Of a stretch of 64,000 nucleotides of DNA, positions 7,666 through 16,824 are shown piece after piece. Within the stretch, counting starts at the first letter, position 1. Each line of letters begins with the position of its first letter. The notes below the pieces were generated by a model. That model was not told the DNA's origin and did not search any database. It saw only the letters and a list, made by a program, of their open reading frames with translations. The stretch covers positions 124,001-188,000 of the forward strand of contig NZ_FOAB01000005.1 in NCBI RefSeq assembly GCF_900109375.1. Direction: 5' to 3'. The DNA comes from Aquimarina amphilecti. GTDB lineage: Bacteria > Bacteroidota > Bacteroidia > Flavobacteriales > Flavobacteriaceae. The position numbers and the translations under genes were made by a program.

Positions 7666-8874
7666 TTGTTGTATCTGGCTTACAGGAACTTGGTTTCTAA
7701 ATCTTTAAATACGGTGTTAAGTATTTTGCTATTAATACTTAGTGTTTCATTAGCCATTTTTATTATACAAATAAAGAAACAGCTTTATCAGCATTTAGAT
7801 AGTAATAGTAAACACTTTGATATGGTTATTGGTGCTAAAGGAAGTCCGTTACAACTTGTTTTGTCATCTATTTTACACCTTGATAATCCTACCGGTAATA
7901 TATACTTAGAAGAAGCCATAGAAGTAGCTAAAAACCCAATGGTAAAAGACGTGATACCAATTTCTTACGGGGATAATTATAATGGCTATAGAATTTTAGG
8001 AGCTTCACATAAGTATTTGAACAAGTATGACGCTAGCCTAAGAAATGGACAATTATATAAAAAATCACTTGAAGTGGTAATAGGGAGTAATGTATATGAA
8101 AATAATAACTTACAAGTAGGGAGTACTTTTGCTAGTAGTCATGGTTTGGTGAAAAATGGAATAGAAATTCATAAAGAGAAACCATTTGTTGTGACTGGTG
8201 TGTTAAAGCCAACAGGATCAATTGTCGATCATCTAATTATAACTAATCTAGAAAGTATTTGGCAGTTACACGAACATGAAGACGAACACCAACACGAAAA
8301 TGATCACCCCGAAGAGGAACACGAGGGAAAAAGAGAAATAACTTCATTGTTAGTTGCATTCAGAAACCCTATGGGAGCTATACAGATGTCCAGATTTGTG
8401 AATGAGAAAACTACTATGCAAGCGGCGCTTCCTAAATTCGAAATTGAGAGATTAATGAGTTTCTTAGGGCTTGGTTTTAAAACAATAAATGGAATTTCCA
8501 TAGCTATACTCTTGGTAGCTTTGTTGAGTATATTTGTTAATGTAATCAAAACAGTTAGAGAAAGAAAACAAGAGTTAGCTTTGTTGCGGACGTATGGGGT
8601 AAGCATTTTTAAACTTATGCAATTGGTTTTTTTAGAGTCCATGATTTTAGCATTAATTGGTGTTGTTTTTGGATGGATTCTGGGAAGAACTGGCATTTGG
8701 TTTTTTTCGATTTTTTCAGAAGGTACCTACGGATACCATTTTGTGTTTAGTGCCCCAAGTGGCAAAGAGTTGTATATGTTAGTGTTGATCTTACTAACTA
8801 CCTTTCCGGCAGCTATTCTAGCCTCTTTATCTTTACTTAAATTAAATGTTTCTAAAATATTAGCCGATGCCTAA
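7666..8874 (+). CDS. ABC transporter permease, FtsX/MacB fold, with His-rich loop
   Basis: The protein (402 aa) has one N-terminal membrane helix, a large extracytoplasmic domain, and three C-terminal helices (about residues 265-295, 320-345 and 365-390) as in LolE/MacB permeases. The start is a TTG at 7666 or 7669; there is no ATG nearby. Residues 202-221 in the periplasmic domain form a run with six His and ten Asp/Glu (HEHEDEHQHEN...), which looks like a metal-binding loop and is not a standard part of LolE or MacB. With the operator upstream and the zinc-type genes around it, this suggests a transporter that senses or moves zinc or a zinc-bound substrate, but that is inference. Confidence 0.85.
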   Translation: MLYLAYRNLVSKSLNTVLSILLLILSVSLAIFIIQIKKQLYQHLDSNSKHFDMVIGAKGSPLQLVLSSILHLDNPTGNIYLEEAIEVAKNPMVKDVIPISYGDNYNGYRILGASHKYLNKYDASLRNGQLYKKSLEVVIGSNVYENNNLQVGSTFASSHGLVKNGIEIHKEKPFVVTGVLKPTGSIVDHLIITNLESIWQLHEHEDEHQHENDHPEEEHEGKREITSLLVAFRNPMGAIQMSRFVNEKTTMQAALPKFEIERLMSFLGLGFKTINGISIAILLVALLSIFVNVIKTVRERKQELALLRTYGVSIFKLMQLVFLESMILALIGVVFGWILGRTGIWFFSIFSEGTYGYHFVFSAPSGKELYMLVLILLTTFPAAILASLSLLKLNVSKILADA

Positions 8875-9310
8875 TTTCATTCTATTTTTTATAGTTCTTT
8901 TTTGTGCTAAATCTACTCTATTTTCCCAACAAGAATTATCTTGGAATGATTTAGCAGAAGTTAGTTTTCGTAATGTTTATAATGTACATTATGATGATTA
9001 TTTTTTGAAACCGACATTTGGTGCTGGAATAGAATCATATAAAGGATCTAAGATAATTATAAGAGGATATTTTATAGATTTTTCTTCGGAAGATGATCAA
9101 TTTTATATGGTATCTAGAAATCCTATGTCTTCCTGTTTTTTTTGTGGAGGAGGAGGTCCTGAGACTATTGTAGAAGTTATTTTTAAAAATAAACCAAACT
9201 ATAAAATGGATCAGGTGGTAAAAGTGACCGGAATATTAGAACTTAATGAAGATGATGTAGATCACTGTAATTATATATTAAAGCAAGCAATAGGTGAATT
9301 AGTTAAGTAA
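8867..9310 (+). CDS. Exported DUF3299-like protein
   Basis: The protein (147 aa) has a signal peptide (FILFFIVLFCAKSTLFSQ) and a small beta-rich domain. The block MSSCFFCGGGGPETIVEV and the following VVKVTGILEL resemble the DUF3299/OB-like proteins found next to LolDE-type transporters in proteobacteria. The CxxC pair could bind a metal. It overlaps the permease gene by eight bases, so it is translated in the same operon and probably acts with that transporter in the periplasm. Confidence 0.65.
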   Translation: MPNFILFFIVLFCAKSTLFSQQELSWNDLAEVSFRNVYNVHYDDYFLKPTFGAGIESYKGSKIIIRGYFIDFSSEDDQFYMVSRNPMSSCFFCGGGGPETIVEVIFKNKPNYKMDQVVKVTGILELNEDDVDHCNYILKQAIGELVK

Positions 9311-9397
9311 ATTGGATTAAAATTATACATTAGCTCTTAGATAAAAATTAATTAAATTTTGTAACAAATAAATACTATAACATATTATAATTGCCTT

Positions 9398-10162
9398 ATG
9401 AAAAATATAATTTACAAAAGGTTGTTTTTATTGATATTCTTAATAGTTCTTTCATCTTGTACGGAAGAGAAACACCTTGTAAAGGTAGAAGGTGTAAGAA
9501 TTGAAATAAATGATACTACTTCTAATGATGCGAATGTGGAAGCCTTTATTGAACCATATAGAACACATGTAAATAATACTTTAGATAGCACACTGGCGTA
9601 TGCACCAAATACGTATTCTAAAAGTGATGGAGTTTTAAATACTGCGATTGGTAACTTGATGGCAGATATCGTGTTAGAGCAAACTAATCCATTTTTTAGA
9701 TCAAAAACTAAAAATGAAATTGATATGGTGTTATTAAATCATGGAGGAATACGAGCTCCTATTCCTAAGGGTAATATTTCTGCTCGTACGGCTTATCAAG
9801 TAATGCCGTTCGAAAACAGTATTACAGTGGTAGAAATGAAAGGTGTTGATATAAAGAAACTGATTAAATATTTACAAAAGTCTAGAAAAGCCCACCCCAT
9901 TTCGGGATTAAAACTTATTGTTGATAGTGATTTTGAAATAGTGAAAGCTTTAATTAATAATAAGGAAATTAAAGATGAAGAGGTGTATTTCGTTGCTACT
10001 AATGATTATCTCTATAATGGAGGTAGTGAGATGTATTTTTTTAAGCAAGCAGGCAAAGCCCATAAATTGAATTATAAAATTAGAAATGCAATGATTGACT
10101 ATTTTAAAAAAGTAGATACGATCAGCCCGAAGATTGATGATAGATTTTTGCAAACCAATTAA
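9398..10162 (+). CDS. 5'-nucleotidase C-terminal domain lipoprotein
   Basis: The protein (254 aa) has a lipoprotein signal (FLIVLSSC, Cys21) and then only the substrate-binding C-terminal domain of the UshA/5'-nucleotidase family. Recognisable blocks are GNLMADIVLEQTN, LLNHGGIRAPIPKG, the ISARTAYQVMPFEN substrate segment and NDYLYNGG. The catalytic metallophosphoesterase domain is absent and is encoded by the next gene 12 bases downstream, so the usual single protein is split in two here. The pair should act on nucleotides or other phosphate esters in the periplasm or on the surface. Confidence 0.85.
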   Translation: MKNIIYKRLFLLIFLIVLSSCTEEKHLVKVEGVRIEINDTTSNDANVEAFIEPYRTHVNNTLDSTLAYAPNTYSKSDGVLNTAIGNLMADIVLEQTNPFFRSKTKNEIDMVLLNHGGIRAPIPKGNISARTAYQVMPFENSITVVEMKGVDIKKLIKYLQKSRKAHPISGLKLIVDSDFEIVKALINNKEIKDEEVYFVATNDYLYNGGSEMYFFKQAGKAHKLNYKIRNAMIDYFKKVDTISPKIDDRFLQTN

Positions 10163-10174
10163 TAAGATAAAGAA

Positions 10175-11089
10175 ATGAAACGAAGAGAATTTGTAAAACA
10201 TACAGCAGTAACGGCAGGTTTGTTAACAATTGGAGGAGCTAGTTTATCATCTTTTTCTGCAAACAAAACGAAAAAGATAACAATCTTGCATACAAATGAT
10301 GTGCATAGTCATATAGATCCATTTGGTCCAAATGATGGAAGGAATTCAAATAAAGGAGGTGTTGCGCGAAGAGCAACAATTATAGAAAATATAAGAAAAG
10401 AGAATCCAAATACATTGCTATTAGATGCTGGGGATATTTTTCAAGGAACTCCTTATTTTAATTTTTATGGAGGAGAATTAGAGTTCAAGCTTATGAGTAT
10501 GCTTAAATATGATGTCGCAACCATAGGAAATCATGATTTTGATAATGGAATCGAAGGGTTACTTGCTCAATTTCCATATGCCAAATTTAAATTTGTTTCT
10601 GCTAATTATGATTTTTCTAATACCGTTTTGGATACGTTGGTAAAACCGTACGAAATAATAATAAAAGATGATATTAAGATAGGGATATTCGGTTTGGGAA
10701 TAGAATTAGAAGGACTTGTGATGAAAGATTTATATAAGGAAACCAACTATCTTAATCCTGTAGAGATTGCTCAGGATATGAGTAGAATATTAAAAACTGA
10801 AGAAAAGTGCGATCTAGTTATTTGTTTATCACATTTGGGATACAATTATAAAAATGAACCTGATAAAATTGGAGATTTGAGCCTGGCGAAAGCTACTGAA
10901 GATATTGATCTTATTATCGGGGGGCATACACATACATTTCTAAAAAAACCAACTGTGGTGAAAAATAGGAAGGATAAAAATATACTTGTAAATCAAGTTG
11001 GTTGCTACGGTTTGTATTTGGGGAAGATAGATTTCTATTTTGATAGCGAAAAAAATAAAACTTCGGATGGTGGTTCTATTATTGTTTAA
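10175..11089 (+). CDS. Metallophosphatase (5'-nucleotidase N-terminal domain), Tat signal
   Basis: The protein (304 aa) starts with a twin-arginine-type signal (MKRREFVKHTAVTAGLLTIGG), so it may be exported folded. The calcineurin-like metal-binding motifs are complete: LHTNDVHSHIDP, DAGDIFQG, GNHDFD, CLSHLG and GGHTHTF. These coordinate two divalent metals, commonly Zn or Mn. The C-terminal substrate-recognition domain is missing and is supplied by the preceding gene, 12 bases upstream. The gene ends in a hairpin region shared with the convergent COG0523 GTPase gene. Confidence 0.9.
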   Translation: MKRREFVKHTAVTAGLLTIGGASLSSFSANKTKKITILHTNDVHSHIDPFGPNDGRNSNKGGVARRATIIENIRKENPNTLLLDAGDIFQGTPYFNFYGGELEFKLMSMLKYDVATIGNHDFDNGIEGLLAQFPYAKFKFVSANYDFSNTVLDTLVKPYEIIIKDDIKIGIFGLGIELEGLVMKDLYKETNYLNPVEIAQDMSRILKTEEKCDLVICLSHLGYNYKNEPDKIGDLSLAKATEDIDLIIGGHTHTFLKKPTVVKNRKDKNILVNQVGCYGLYLGKIDFYFDSEKNKTSDGGSIIV

Positions 11090-11117
11090 AACCCTTTTGA
11101 ATATAATTCTTACGTTA

Positions 11118-11153
11118 AGCATATCTATTTTTATAAAGAAAAATAGATATGCT
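11118..11153. terminator. Hairpin between convergent genes
   Basis: Two perfect 15-base arms (AGCATATCTATTTTT and its complement) flank the six-base loop ATAAAG. It lies 28 bases past the metallophosphatase stop and in the gap before the convergent GTPase gene. No clear T-run follows, so termination efficiency is uncertain. Confidence 0.55.
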
Positions 11154-11293
11154 GTTACAAATACAATACAATTTGTCTGTTCTAATTGTATAAAATAACT
11201 GGATTTTTTTTTAAAAAACTTAGGTTGGGTATTAGTATTAAACCAAGTTTTAAATTATTGTTTCTTATTTTGCACCTTTCAGTTTTGGATTAA

Positions 11294-12511
11294 TTACATT
11301 GATGATTCTTGATAATTAGGAATAGGCCAATCATCATTTGTAGAGAATTCACCCTTTTTCCATTGGTTAAGCTCCGCCTCTGTAAGCAAACAATTATCTA
11401 GTTGCTTAGTTACCAGGTTTACATTGATTTTTTGACCAATAAAAACTAGTTCAGTTTTACGATCACCAAAAGTAACGTCCCACTCCGATTCAATCATCTT
11501 TTGATTATCTATAAAAGAGGCATAGCTGATCCTATCGTTAAATGGCATTGAAGCCCACCAAACTCCTGCCGGGTCAGTTTTTAATGAACCTCCTGCGGAA
11601 CCCCAAATAAGTGCTTGATTAGGTCGAGAAGCAAGCCAAAATAATCCTTTGCTACGAATAATGTTTGGCGGAAATTGATTTGTTGCAAAATCTAAGAACC
11701 TTTGTGGATGAAAAGGGCTACGTTTTCTGTAAACAAAAGAACCAATTCCGTATTCTTCGGTTTCAGGGATGTGTTCATTTTCAAGTTCTTGAATCCATCC
11801 TGCAGATGCTTCAGCCTCATCAAAATCAAATAGTCCGGTATCTATTACTTCATTCAGGTTTATTTGAGAATTTTGAGTAGGTATTACCTGAGCATTAGGG
11901 TTTAATTTATGAATAATATCATATAAATTCCTCAATTCCGATTCTGTTACCAGATCTACTTTGTTTAATAAAATTACATTGGCAAATTCTACTTGGTCGG
12001 TAAGTAAGTTAACAATGGTACGATCATCTCCCTCAATATTAGTAAGTTCTCTATCTGTTAAATACTGTGGACTAGAAAAATCCTTTAGAAAATTATAAGC
12101 ATCTACTACGGTAACCATAGTATCTACATAGCTAAATCGACTTAAGTCTATATTCCCATCTTCACTAGCGAAACTAAAAGTTTGTGCTACGGGAATGGGT
12201 TCTGAGATTCCAGTACTTTCAATAATTAAATAATCAAACCGTTGTTCTTTAGCTAGTTTTTCTACTTCTATCATAAGATCTTCTCTTAAGGTACAGCAGA
12301 TGCAACCATTGGACATTTCTACGAGTTTTTCTTCGGTTCTAGAGAGCGTGTTTTTATTTTCAACGAGTTGCGCATCAATATTGACTTCGCTCATGTCATT
12401 AACGATAACAGCTACTTTTAGCCCCTCTTTGTTATGCAAAATATGATTCAATAGTGTTGTTTTTCCTGCACCGAGAAATCCACTCAATACAGTTACAGGT
12501 AGTTTTTTCAT
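11294..12511 (-). CDS. COG0523/CobW family GTPase, probable zinc metallochaperone
   Basis: The protein (405 aa) has Walker [10 protein letters not shown] (residues 11-19), the CxCC metal site GCICC (Cys70, Cys72, Cys73), a glutamate switch motif ESTGISEP, and the guanine-specificity motif NKVDLV. The C-terminal CobW_C domain is present ([20 protein letters not shown] and a final [10 protein letters not shown] strand). Family members such as YciC and ZNG1 hydrolyse GTP to deliver zinc to client enzymes under zinc limitation. It is the last gene of a same-strand run after two lipoproteins, 24 bases downstream of the nearer one. Function as a zinc chaperone is inferred from family and context. 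Confidence 0.88.
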   Translation of the reverse strand: MKKLPVTVLSGFLGAGKTTLLNHILHNKEGLKVAVIVNDMSEVNIDAQLVENKNTLSRTEEKLVEMSNGCICCTLREDLMIEVEKLAKEQRFDYLIIESTGISEPIPVAQTFSFASEDGNIDLSRFSYVDTMVTVVDAYNFLKDFSSPQYLTDRELTNIEGDDRTIVNLLTDQVEFANVILLNKVDLVTESELRNLYDIIHKLNPNAQVIPTQNSQINLNEVIDTGLFDFDEAEASAGWIQELENEHIPETEEYGIGSFVYRKRSPFHPQRFLDFATNQFPPNIIRSKGLFWLASRPNQALIWGSAGGSLKTDPAGVWWASMPFNDRISYASFIDNQKMIESEWDVTFGDRKTELVFIGQKINVNLVTKQLDNCLLTEAELNQWKKGEFSTNDDWPIPNYQESSM

Positions 12512-12535
12512 TGACTTGAATATTTTTAAAAAATC

Positions 12536-13372
12536 TTAGTTTGTTAAAGTGATCTTACGAGTTACATTGTTAAATGGTCCAGGAATTAAGTTTCCCTCCT
12601 TATCGATCAATTCTAATTGAATTGTAACTTCTCCTATAGGAAGCCCTTTAATTATGTGTGGAGTCCATTCCGTAATAGTAAATTCTTCTCCATTGATTAA
12701 AGCACGAACTTTATGCCCATCTTTAGCAAGTGTTGTGTTTAATACGAAGAAATCCAACAAAATTTGTTCTGTGTCTTTACCCTTGTATTCACCTTTAGGC
12801 CTGCTGTAAATTAATGTTGGGGAATCCATCTTTAGCTCAGATGCGTTATTAGCATCTTCGCCAATCACTAACTTTCGTACTACAACGGAATTTTTATTTT
12901 TTACAGACTCATGATAAGATCGACTTAAAAAGGCAACTAAATGATGTACCCCATCAGGAATTTCTTTTTTAAAACTAGGCTCATAGTGTGCAGAATAAGG
13001 TTGATTATTCAAAATGAAATGAATATGTTGTCCTTTTCCAGAGTTTGCTAATTTTTGTGCATTTGGGCTTTGTGTTTGAGCTCCTAACTCATAGTTTTCT
13101 ACCTGAAAAGAAAAATCCATTTCCCCAGATTTCTTAGAAACTATTTCTTTTGGAGTATCTAAAATCAATGATGCGTTGGCATAAGCAGGAGAATCTGCTA
13201 ATTTTTCTAAGGTAATTCTTGGTTTTATTATTTCTTTAGTAACTTCCTCTTCAGTGTTTTCAACAGTTTCGGGAGCTTTTTTTTCTTGTTTACAAGCGGT
13301 AAAAGTAATTGCTAGTATAAACATTTTAAGATACAGATGTTTTGTGTAAAATTTCATTTTTTTGATTTTCAA
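12536..13372 (-). CDS. Lipoprotein in metal cluster, unknown function
   Basis: The protein (278 aa) has a lipoprotein signal ending LAITFTAC (Cys27) and an acidic linker. Its body has a His-containing block GQHIHFILNNQPYSAHYEP and DGVHHLVAFLSRSYHESVK, seen in Flavobacterial lipoproteins that are sometimes labelled phosphopeptide-binding; I treat that label as unproven. The His pairs could bind a metal. It overlaps the upstream DUF5829-like gene by four bases (ATGA) and is followed by the COG0523 GTPase, so the three form one operon. An internal Met at residue 6 is an alternative start. Confidence 0.65.
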   Translation of the reverse strand: MKIKKMKFYTKHLYLKMFILAITFTACKQEKKAPETVENTEEEVTKEIIKPRITLEKLADSPAYANASLILDTPKEIVSKKSGEMDFSFQVENYELGAQTQSPNAQKLANSGKGQHIHFILNNQPYSAHYEPSFKKEIPDGVHHLVAFLSRSYHESVKNKNSVVVRKLVIGEDANNASELKMDSPTLIYSRPKGEYKGKDTEQILLDFFVLNTTLAKDGHKVRALINGEEFTITEWTPHIIKGLPIGEVTIQLELIDKEGNLIPGPFNNVTRKITLTN

Positions 13373-14322
13373 GGATTATTAATGTATAATTGATCAAAGT
13401 TCCAAATAGATTCAGTTCCTTGATTAGTAATAGTTAGATTACCCAATTGGATAATACTATGGTCTTTTTCATTGAGTTCACAGGTAATCTGAGTAATTCT
13501 GCTATATTCAATTTCTCCCGAAGGCTCTATGCGTACTGTGATATCGCCTCCTTTAATGGTGAGTGTTTTTCCATTTTTCTTTAATAGTTTACATCGTAAA
13601 TATCCCAATTCTTGAGTGATACGTAGATAATCTTCAGGGGTACAAGTCAAGTAAATCTCCTTTATTCCGTTAAAAAGTTTCTTGTTGGCATAGGTTGGTT
13701 TTAGAAATGCCTCTCGCGAATATGATGTATGATGCTTTCCATAAAGACTATCTAAAAAAACAGGATTATAAAATGCATACCATGTATGTAAGGCTGTTCC
13801 TGGACTTGGTGTGTAAAATGCTTTGAACCAAGTATGTTGATCCAGCCCTAATGGTATCTCTACAGTTTCTGTAGCATATAAAAACGAATCTTTAGAAGCT
13901 TTCATTTTAGGCTGTACTCCTAAATGAAAATGCTCATCTTGATTTTGAAGAGAGAAACCAATACCACTTTTCCCTACAGGTTCGTTATAACTATTTTTAG
14001 GACCTAGAATTTCAATATAGTGTTGATGTCCTCTAAGATAGCAAGTAGAGGAATGATCGTGTACTGGAGCAAAATCTGGCAAGCCCAGATCTAGTGAAGC
14101 ATATGTGTTTTTCCATTGATTATCGTTTGTTAATCTTTCGTATGTAATGCTATCTACAACTACATATAAATGATCTAGGAGTAACTTAGATACATTTTTA
14201 TTGAAAACTGCATCAATCTTTTTTCGATCTATAATAATATCAGAATCTTCTTTTTTCTCTCGTTCATTGCAAGAAACAAACGAAATCGAAAGAATTAAGC
14301 AAATAGCTATTCGTTTAAACAT
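13369..14322 (-). CDS. DUF5829-like lipoprotein
   Basis: The protein (317 aa) has a lipoprotein signal (LILSISFVSC, Cys19). The body opens with DHLYVVVDSITYERL and contains YIEILGP, which recalls glyoxalase/VOC-like folds, and it has several His residues (VHDHSSTCYLRGHQHY) that could coordinate a metal. I place it in the DUF5829 group from memory of this pattern, without a search. It is the first gene of a three-gene operon with the next lipoprotein (four-base overlap) and the COG0523 GTPase. Function is unknown. Confidence 0.6.
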   Translation of the reverse strand: MFKRIAICLILSISFVSCNEREKKEDSDIIIDRKKIDAVFNKNVSKLLLDHLYVVVDSITYERLTNDNQWKNTYASLDLGLPDFAPVHDHSSTCYLRGHQHYIEILGPKNSYNEPVGKSGIGFSLQNQDEHFHLGVQPKMKASKDSFLYATETVEIPLGLDQHTWFKAFYTPSPGTALHTWYAFYNPVFLDSLYGKHHTSYSREAFLKPTYANKKLFNGIKEIYLTCTPEDYLRITQELGYLRCKLLKKNGKTLTIKGGDITVRIEPSGEIEYSRITQITCELNEKDHSIIQLGNLTITNQGTESIWNFDQLYINNP

Positions 14323-14390
14323 ATTTGAAGCCTTTTCGTTAAGCTTTTTTTGTCAACTGATTAATTCTTTTTTTAATAATGAATGACTTA

Positions 14391-14978
14391 TCATTGTACA
14401 TCGTTCATAGCATTTAATAAAATAGTTGCAGCAATCCCAAAACCTGCTCCTGAAATGAACAGATTCCATTTTAAATGCTCTCCTCTAATAAATTGGGTAT
14501 ATATCCATAGGCATAGCATAAAAATCAACACAATAAATAATTGCCCGATCTCAATACCAATATTAAATGCTAGTAAAGGCATGATTATACTGTCACTAAA
14601 TAGCATGAATTTAAAATTACTGGCAAACGCTAATCCGTGAATTAATCCAAAAACTAGCGCAATACTATATTTTAATTTAGTGTCTGAAAATTTACCATGT
14701 TTGTTATAGTTGATAATGTTTGCTAGCGCTGTTAACATTATAGTAAAAGGTATTAGCATATCTATAAGTTTGGAATTTGCTGGAATTATATCTAAAGCGC
14801 TAAGTATTAGAGTTCCGCTATGTCCAATAGTAAAAGCCGTAATAATAACTAATATTTGTTTCCATTGCTCCAATTTAAAAGCAGCACATAATGTCATTAC
14901 AAATAATAAATGATCATATGCATTGATGTCAACTATATGATGCCATCCATTAATAAAAAAAGAATTTAAATTTTCCAT
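14391..14978 (-). CDS. HupE/UreJ family membrane protein
   Basis: The protein (195 aa) has about six membrane segments and the HupE/UreJ signatures: an N-terminal HHIVDINAYDHLLF, TIGHSGTLILSAL, and FGLIHGLAFA followed by FNIGIEIGQL. The family is linked to nickel, cobalt or other metal uptake, although direct evidence is limited. It follows the DUF6702 gene by 14 bases and lies upstream of the lipoprotein-GTPase operon, consistent with a metal-acquisition role. Confidence 0.85.
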   Translation of the reverse strand: MENLNSFFINGWHHIVDINAYDHLLFVMTLCAAFKLEQWKQILVIITAFTIGHSGTLILSALDIIPANSKLIDMLIPFTIMLTALANIINYNKHGKFSDTKLKYSIALVFGLIHGLAFASNFKFMLFSDSIIMPLLAFNIGIEIGQLFIVLIFMLCLWIYTQFIRGEHLKWNLFISGAGFGIAATILLNAMNDVQ

Positions 14979-14992
14979 TAAGTGTAAAAGTG

Positions 14993-15511
14993 TTATAAAT
15001 TAAGAGTTATAGGTTTGTCCAGAGATGTAATTTCAAAGTAGTCTTCTGAAATAAAAGGGGGTATTCGTACGGTCATTCTATTAGATTGTAAAAAATCAAA
15101 ATCTTCAAAGAAAAGTGTATTTTCTATACAAATTTGATCTCCTTCTTTTATAACCGGAATCCTATTGGAAAATTTAATTGATAAGACATTGTGTTTTTCA
15201 AAAACTTCTGATGACGCATATGTAAGAGTGTATATTTCGTCATTAATGAATATTTTATAATATCTTTCAAAATAATCTTCAATTCCTTCTATATCTTCTT
15301 TAGATAAGTTTGATGCATTAAAGTTTTTTGTGAATGTATCGTTCATACTAAAAGTGAAATCATCAATAAAAACTCTACACTCTACTCCTAAAATATTATC
15401 CTTTGGAAAGGTTTGAATTAATGATGATGTTAATTTAATAGGATGTGGAATACTAAATGATGTTGAAAAAAGTAATAGACATCCAAGAAGTAATATTTGG
15501 TAGAATTTCAT
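14993..15511 (-). CDS. DUF6702-like exported protein
   Basis: The protein (172 aa) has a signal peptide (ILLLGCLLLFSTSFSIP) followed by HPIKLTSSLIQ, the typical start of DUF6702 proteins, and a beta-rich domain with RVFIDDFTFSMNDTF. In Flavobacteria these small exported proteins are often found directly upstream of HupE/UreJ, as here (14 bases). It may be an accessory for metal uptake, but this is inference; no catalytic motif is seen. Confidence 0.65.
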   Translation of the reverse strand: MKFYQILLLGCLLLFSTSFSIPHPIKLTSSLIQTFPKDNILGVECRVFIDDFTFSMNDTFTKNFNASNLSKEDIEGIEDYFERYYKIFINDEIYTLTYASSEVFEKHNVLSIKFSNRIPVIKEGDQICIENTLFFEDFDFLQSNRMTVRIPPFISEDYFEITSLDKPITLNL

Positions 15512-15559
15512 AGTTAATGTGTTTTAATTATTTAAGATGCGTCATAACGGCAGTAGTTT

Positions 15560-16096
15560 CTAGTTAGGAGATAAATCACCATATAAAAGGACCTTGTTCT
15601 CAATTGTTTTTGGGGTGTAAAAAACTTCGTTGTTTGGATGATATACAAAACTCTGGGTAATAATTTTTTTCTGTTTTATAAGGTTGCCGAGTAAAGAAGT
15701 TTCAAGGATATGTTTTTGTTGGCTTTGCAAATGACGAGAGGCCAAAAGCATAACCCTTAAAATTGGATGACTTTGGTTCAGAAAATAATCAGGTAAAGTT
15801 TTATCTAGTTTCAATAATGTATCATAAACTGTTAAAAAAGGTTCGCTATTTGGTTCAAGAACTTCCTTGTAAAAAAGATTACTGTATTTAGTTACAAAAA
15901 CAATCTGGGTGATTTTTTGTTCTTCGATTAACTGAATCAGATTTTTCTGTGTAGCAATATCCCAGCTAAAACTAGCCCCAAGGGACATATAGAAAAATGC
16001 TTTTGTACTACAAATTCGATTCAAAACATTTTCCATATAGTCCGTTGGGCATATTAGAAACAGACAGTTTCCAAATTCTAGTTTATTAAAACTCAT
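15560..16096 (-). CDS. Conserved hypothetical protein, possibly carbonic anhydrase-like fold
   Basis: The protein (178 aa) is cytoplasmic (no signal peptide). The region FFYMSLGASFSWD then TQKNLIQLIEEQKITQIVFVTKYSNLFYKEV has the alternating beta-alpha rhythm of beta-carbonic anhydrases (signal around the RNAGG and HxDCG blocks), but the zinc-binding Cys and His residues of that family are not visible. If related, it would be a metal-free derivative. It starts four bases inside the end of the preceding gene, so the two are co-translated. Confidence 0.5.
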   Translation of the reverse strand: MSFNKLEFGNCLFLICPTDYMENVLNRICSTKAFFYMSLGASFSWDIATQKNLIQLIEEQKITQIVFVTKYSNLFYKEVLEPNSEPFLTVYDTLLKLDKTLPDYFLNQSHPILRVMLLASRHLQSQQKHILETSLLGNLIKQKKIITQSFVYHPNNEVFYTPKTIENKVLLYGDLSPN

Positions 16097-16566
16097 ACAT
16101 TTTCTACTAGGTTGAATGGTAAGGACGAATGGTGTACATCTATTTTTAACTCTCCGTTAGAATGTTTAGAATATCCAAATGTGTATTCTACTTTAGTCTC
16201 TAATCCGTTGACATCGGTAAAAAAATAATTACCCATGGTTAATGCTCGGTTTTCTTCTAAAATGAGAGCTATATTTTCGAACCTGACTTTTGTCCAAGGT
16301 TGAAGAGCAAAACCTTTATCTTCATCGAACTTTGAATTACCACCTATAAAATAAGAGATAGCTCCATCTTTAGTAATTCTAAATTGTTGAGATGCAGCTT
16401 TAGTTGGTTTAAATAATACTTGTTTAGTGTCGAAATCATACAACTCATTAACAAAGTTATCTGTATATGTTTCGCATTCTTTTCTATTGGTTTGTAAAGC
16501 TCCTATTTTTACGACTCCTTGTCCCCAAGTATTCTGGACATTCTCTACTTCTTGTTTTGTAATCAT
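16093..16566 (-). CDS. SnoaL/CaMKII-association-like protein (often labelled phosphoribosyl-AMP cyclohydrolase)
   Basis: The protein (157 aa) has blocks typical of a conserved small family: NTWGQGVVKIG, VLFKPTKAASQQFR, YFIGGNSKF, ALQPWTKVRFEN, AMGNYFFTD-like MGNYFFTDVNG, and a closing VHHSSLPF. Relatives in proteobacteria are frequently annotated as phosphoribosyl-AMP cyclohydrolase, but the Cys and Asp zinc/magnesium residues of HisI are absent; the sequence instead fits a cone-shaped SnoaL/NTF2-like fold. It may be a low-zinc substitute or a metal-bound accessory. The four-base overlap with the next gene shows translational coupling. Confidence 0.55.
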   Translation of the reverse strand: MITKQEVENVQNTWGQGVVKIGALQTNRKECETYTDNFVNELYDFDTKQVLFKPTKAASQQFRITKDGAISYFIGGNSKFDEDKGFALQPWTKVRFENIALILEENRALTMGNYFFTDVNGLETKVEYTFGYSKHSNGELKIDVHHSSLPFNLVENV

Positions 16567-16616
16567 AATGAATTTTAAGTATTTGTTATTTAGAAAAAAT
16601 GAATTTTAATCATGTA

Positions 16617-16650
16617 TGTCTAAACTTTTTATAGATAAAAAGTTTAGACA
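16617..16650. repeat. Perfect 34-bp inverted repeat, operator or hairpin
   Basis: TGTCTAAACTTTTTAT and its exact complement flank a two-base centre (AG). It lies 51 bases upstream of the gene starting at 16566 and 175 bases past the gene ending at 16825. With a two-base centre it is better placed for a dimeric DNA-binding protein than for an RNA hairpin, and no T-run follows on the minus strand. What binds it is unknown. Confidence 0.6.
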
Positions 16651-16824
16651 ATGCTTCTTTGAAGGACTAAAGTTTGTAGAACTAGAAAAATCTGAAGAAG
16701 GTTCTCTAACTGACTAAAAAGAGCTATAAGGTTTTATTAATATTATACATTATATAAAACATACCAAAGATGGCTTAATTAGCATTCAACTAATTAAGTA
16801 AAAAAGGATTAAGTAAATAACTCT

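Noticed and set aside
16093..16566. Phosphoribosyl-AMP cyclohydrolase (HisI)
   Set aside because: The metal-binding residues of HisI are absent and the sequence fits a SnoaL/NTF2-like fold.
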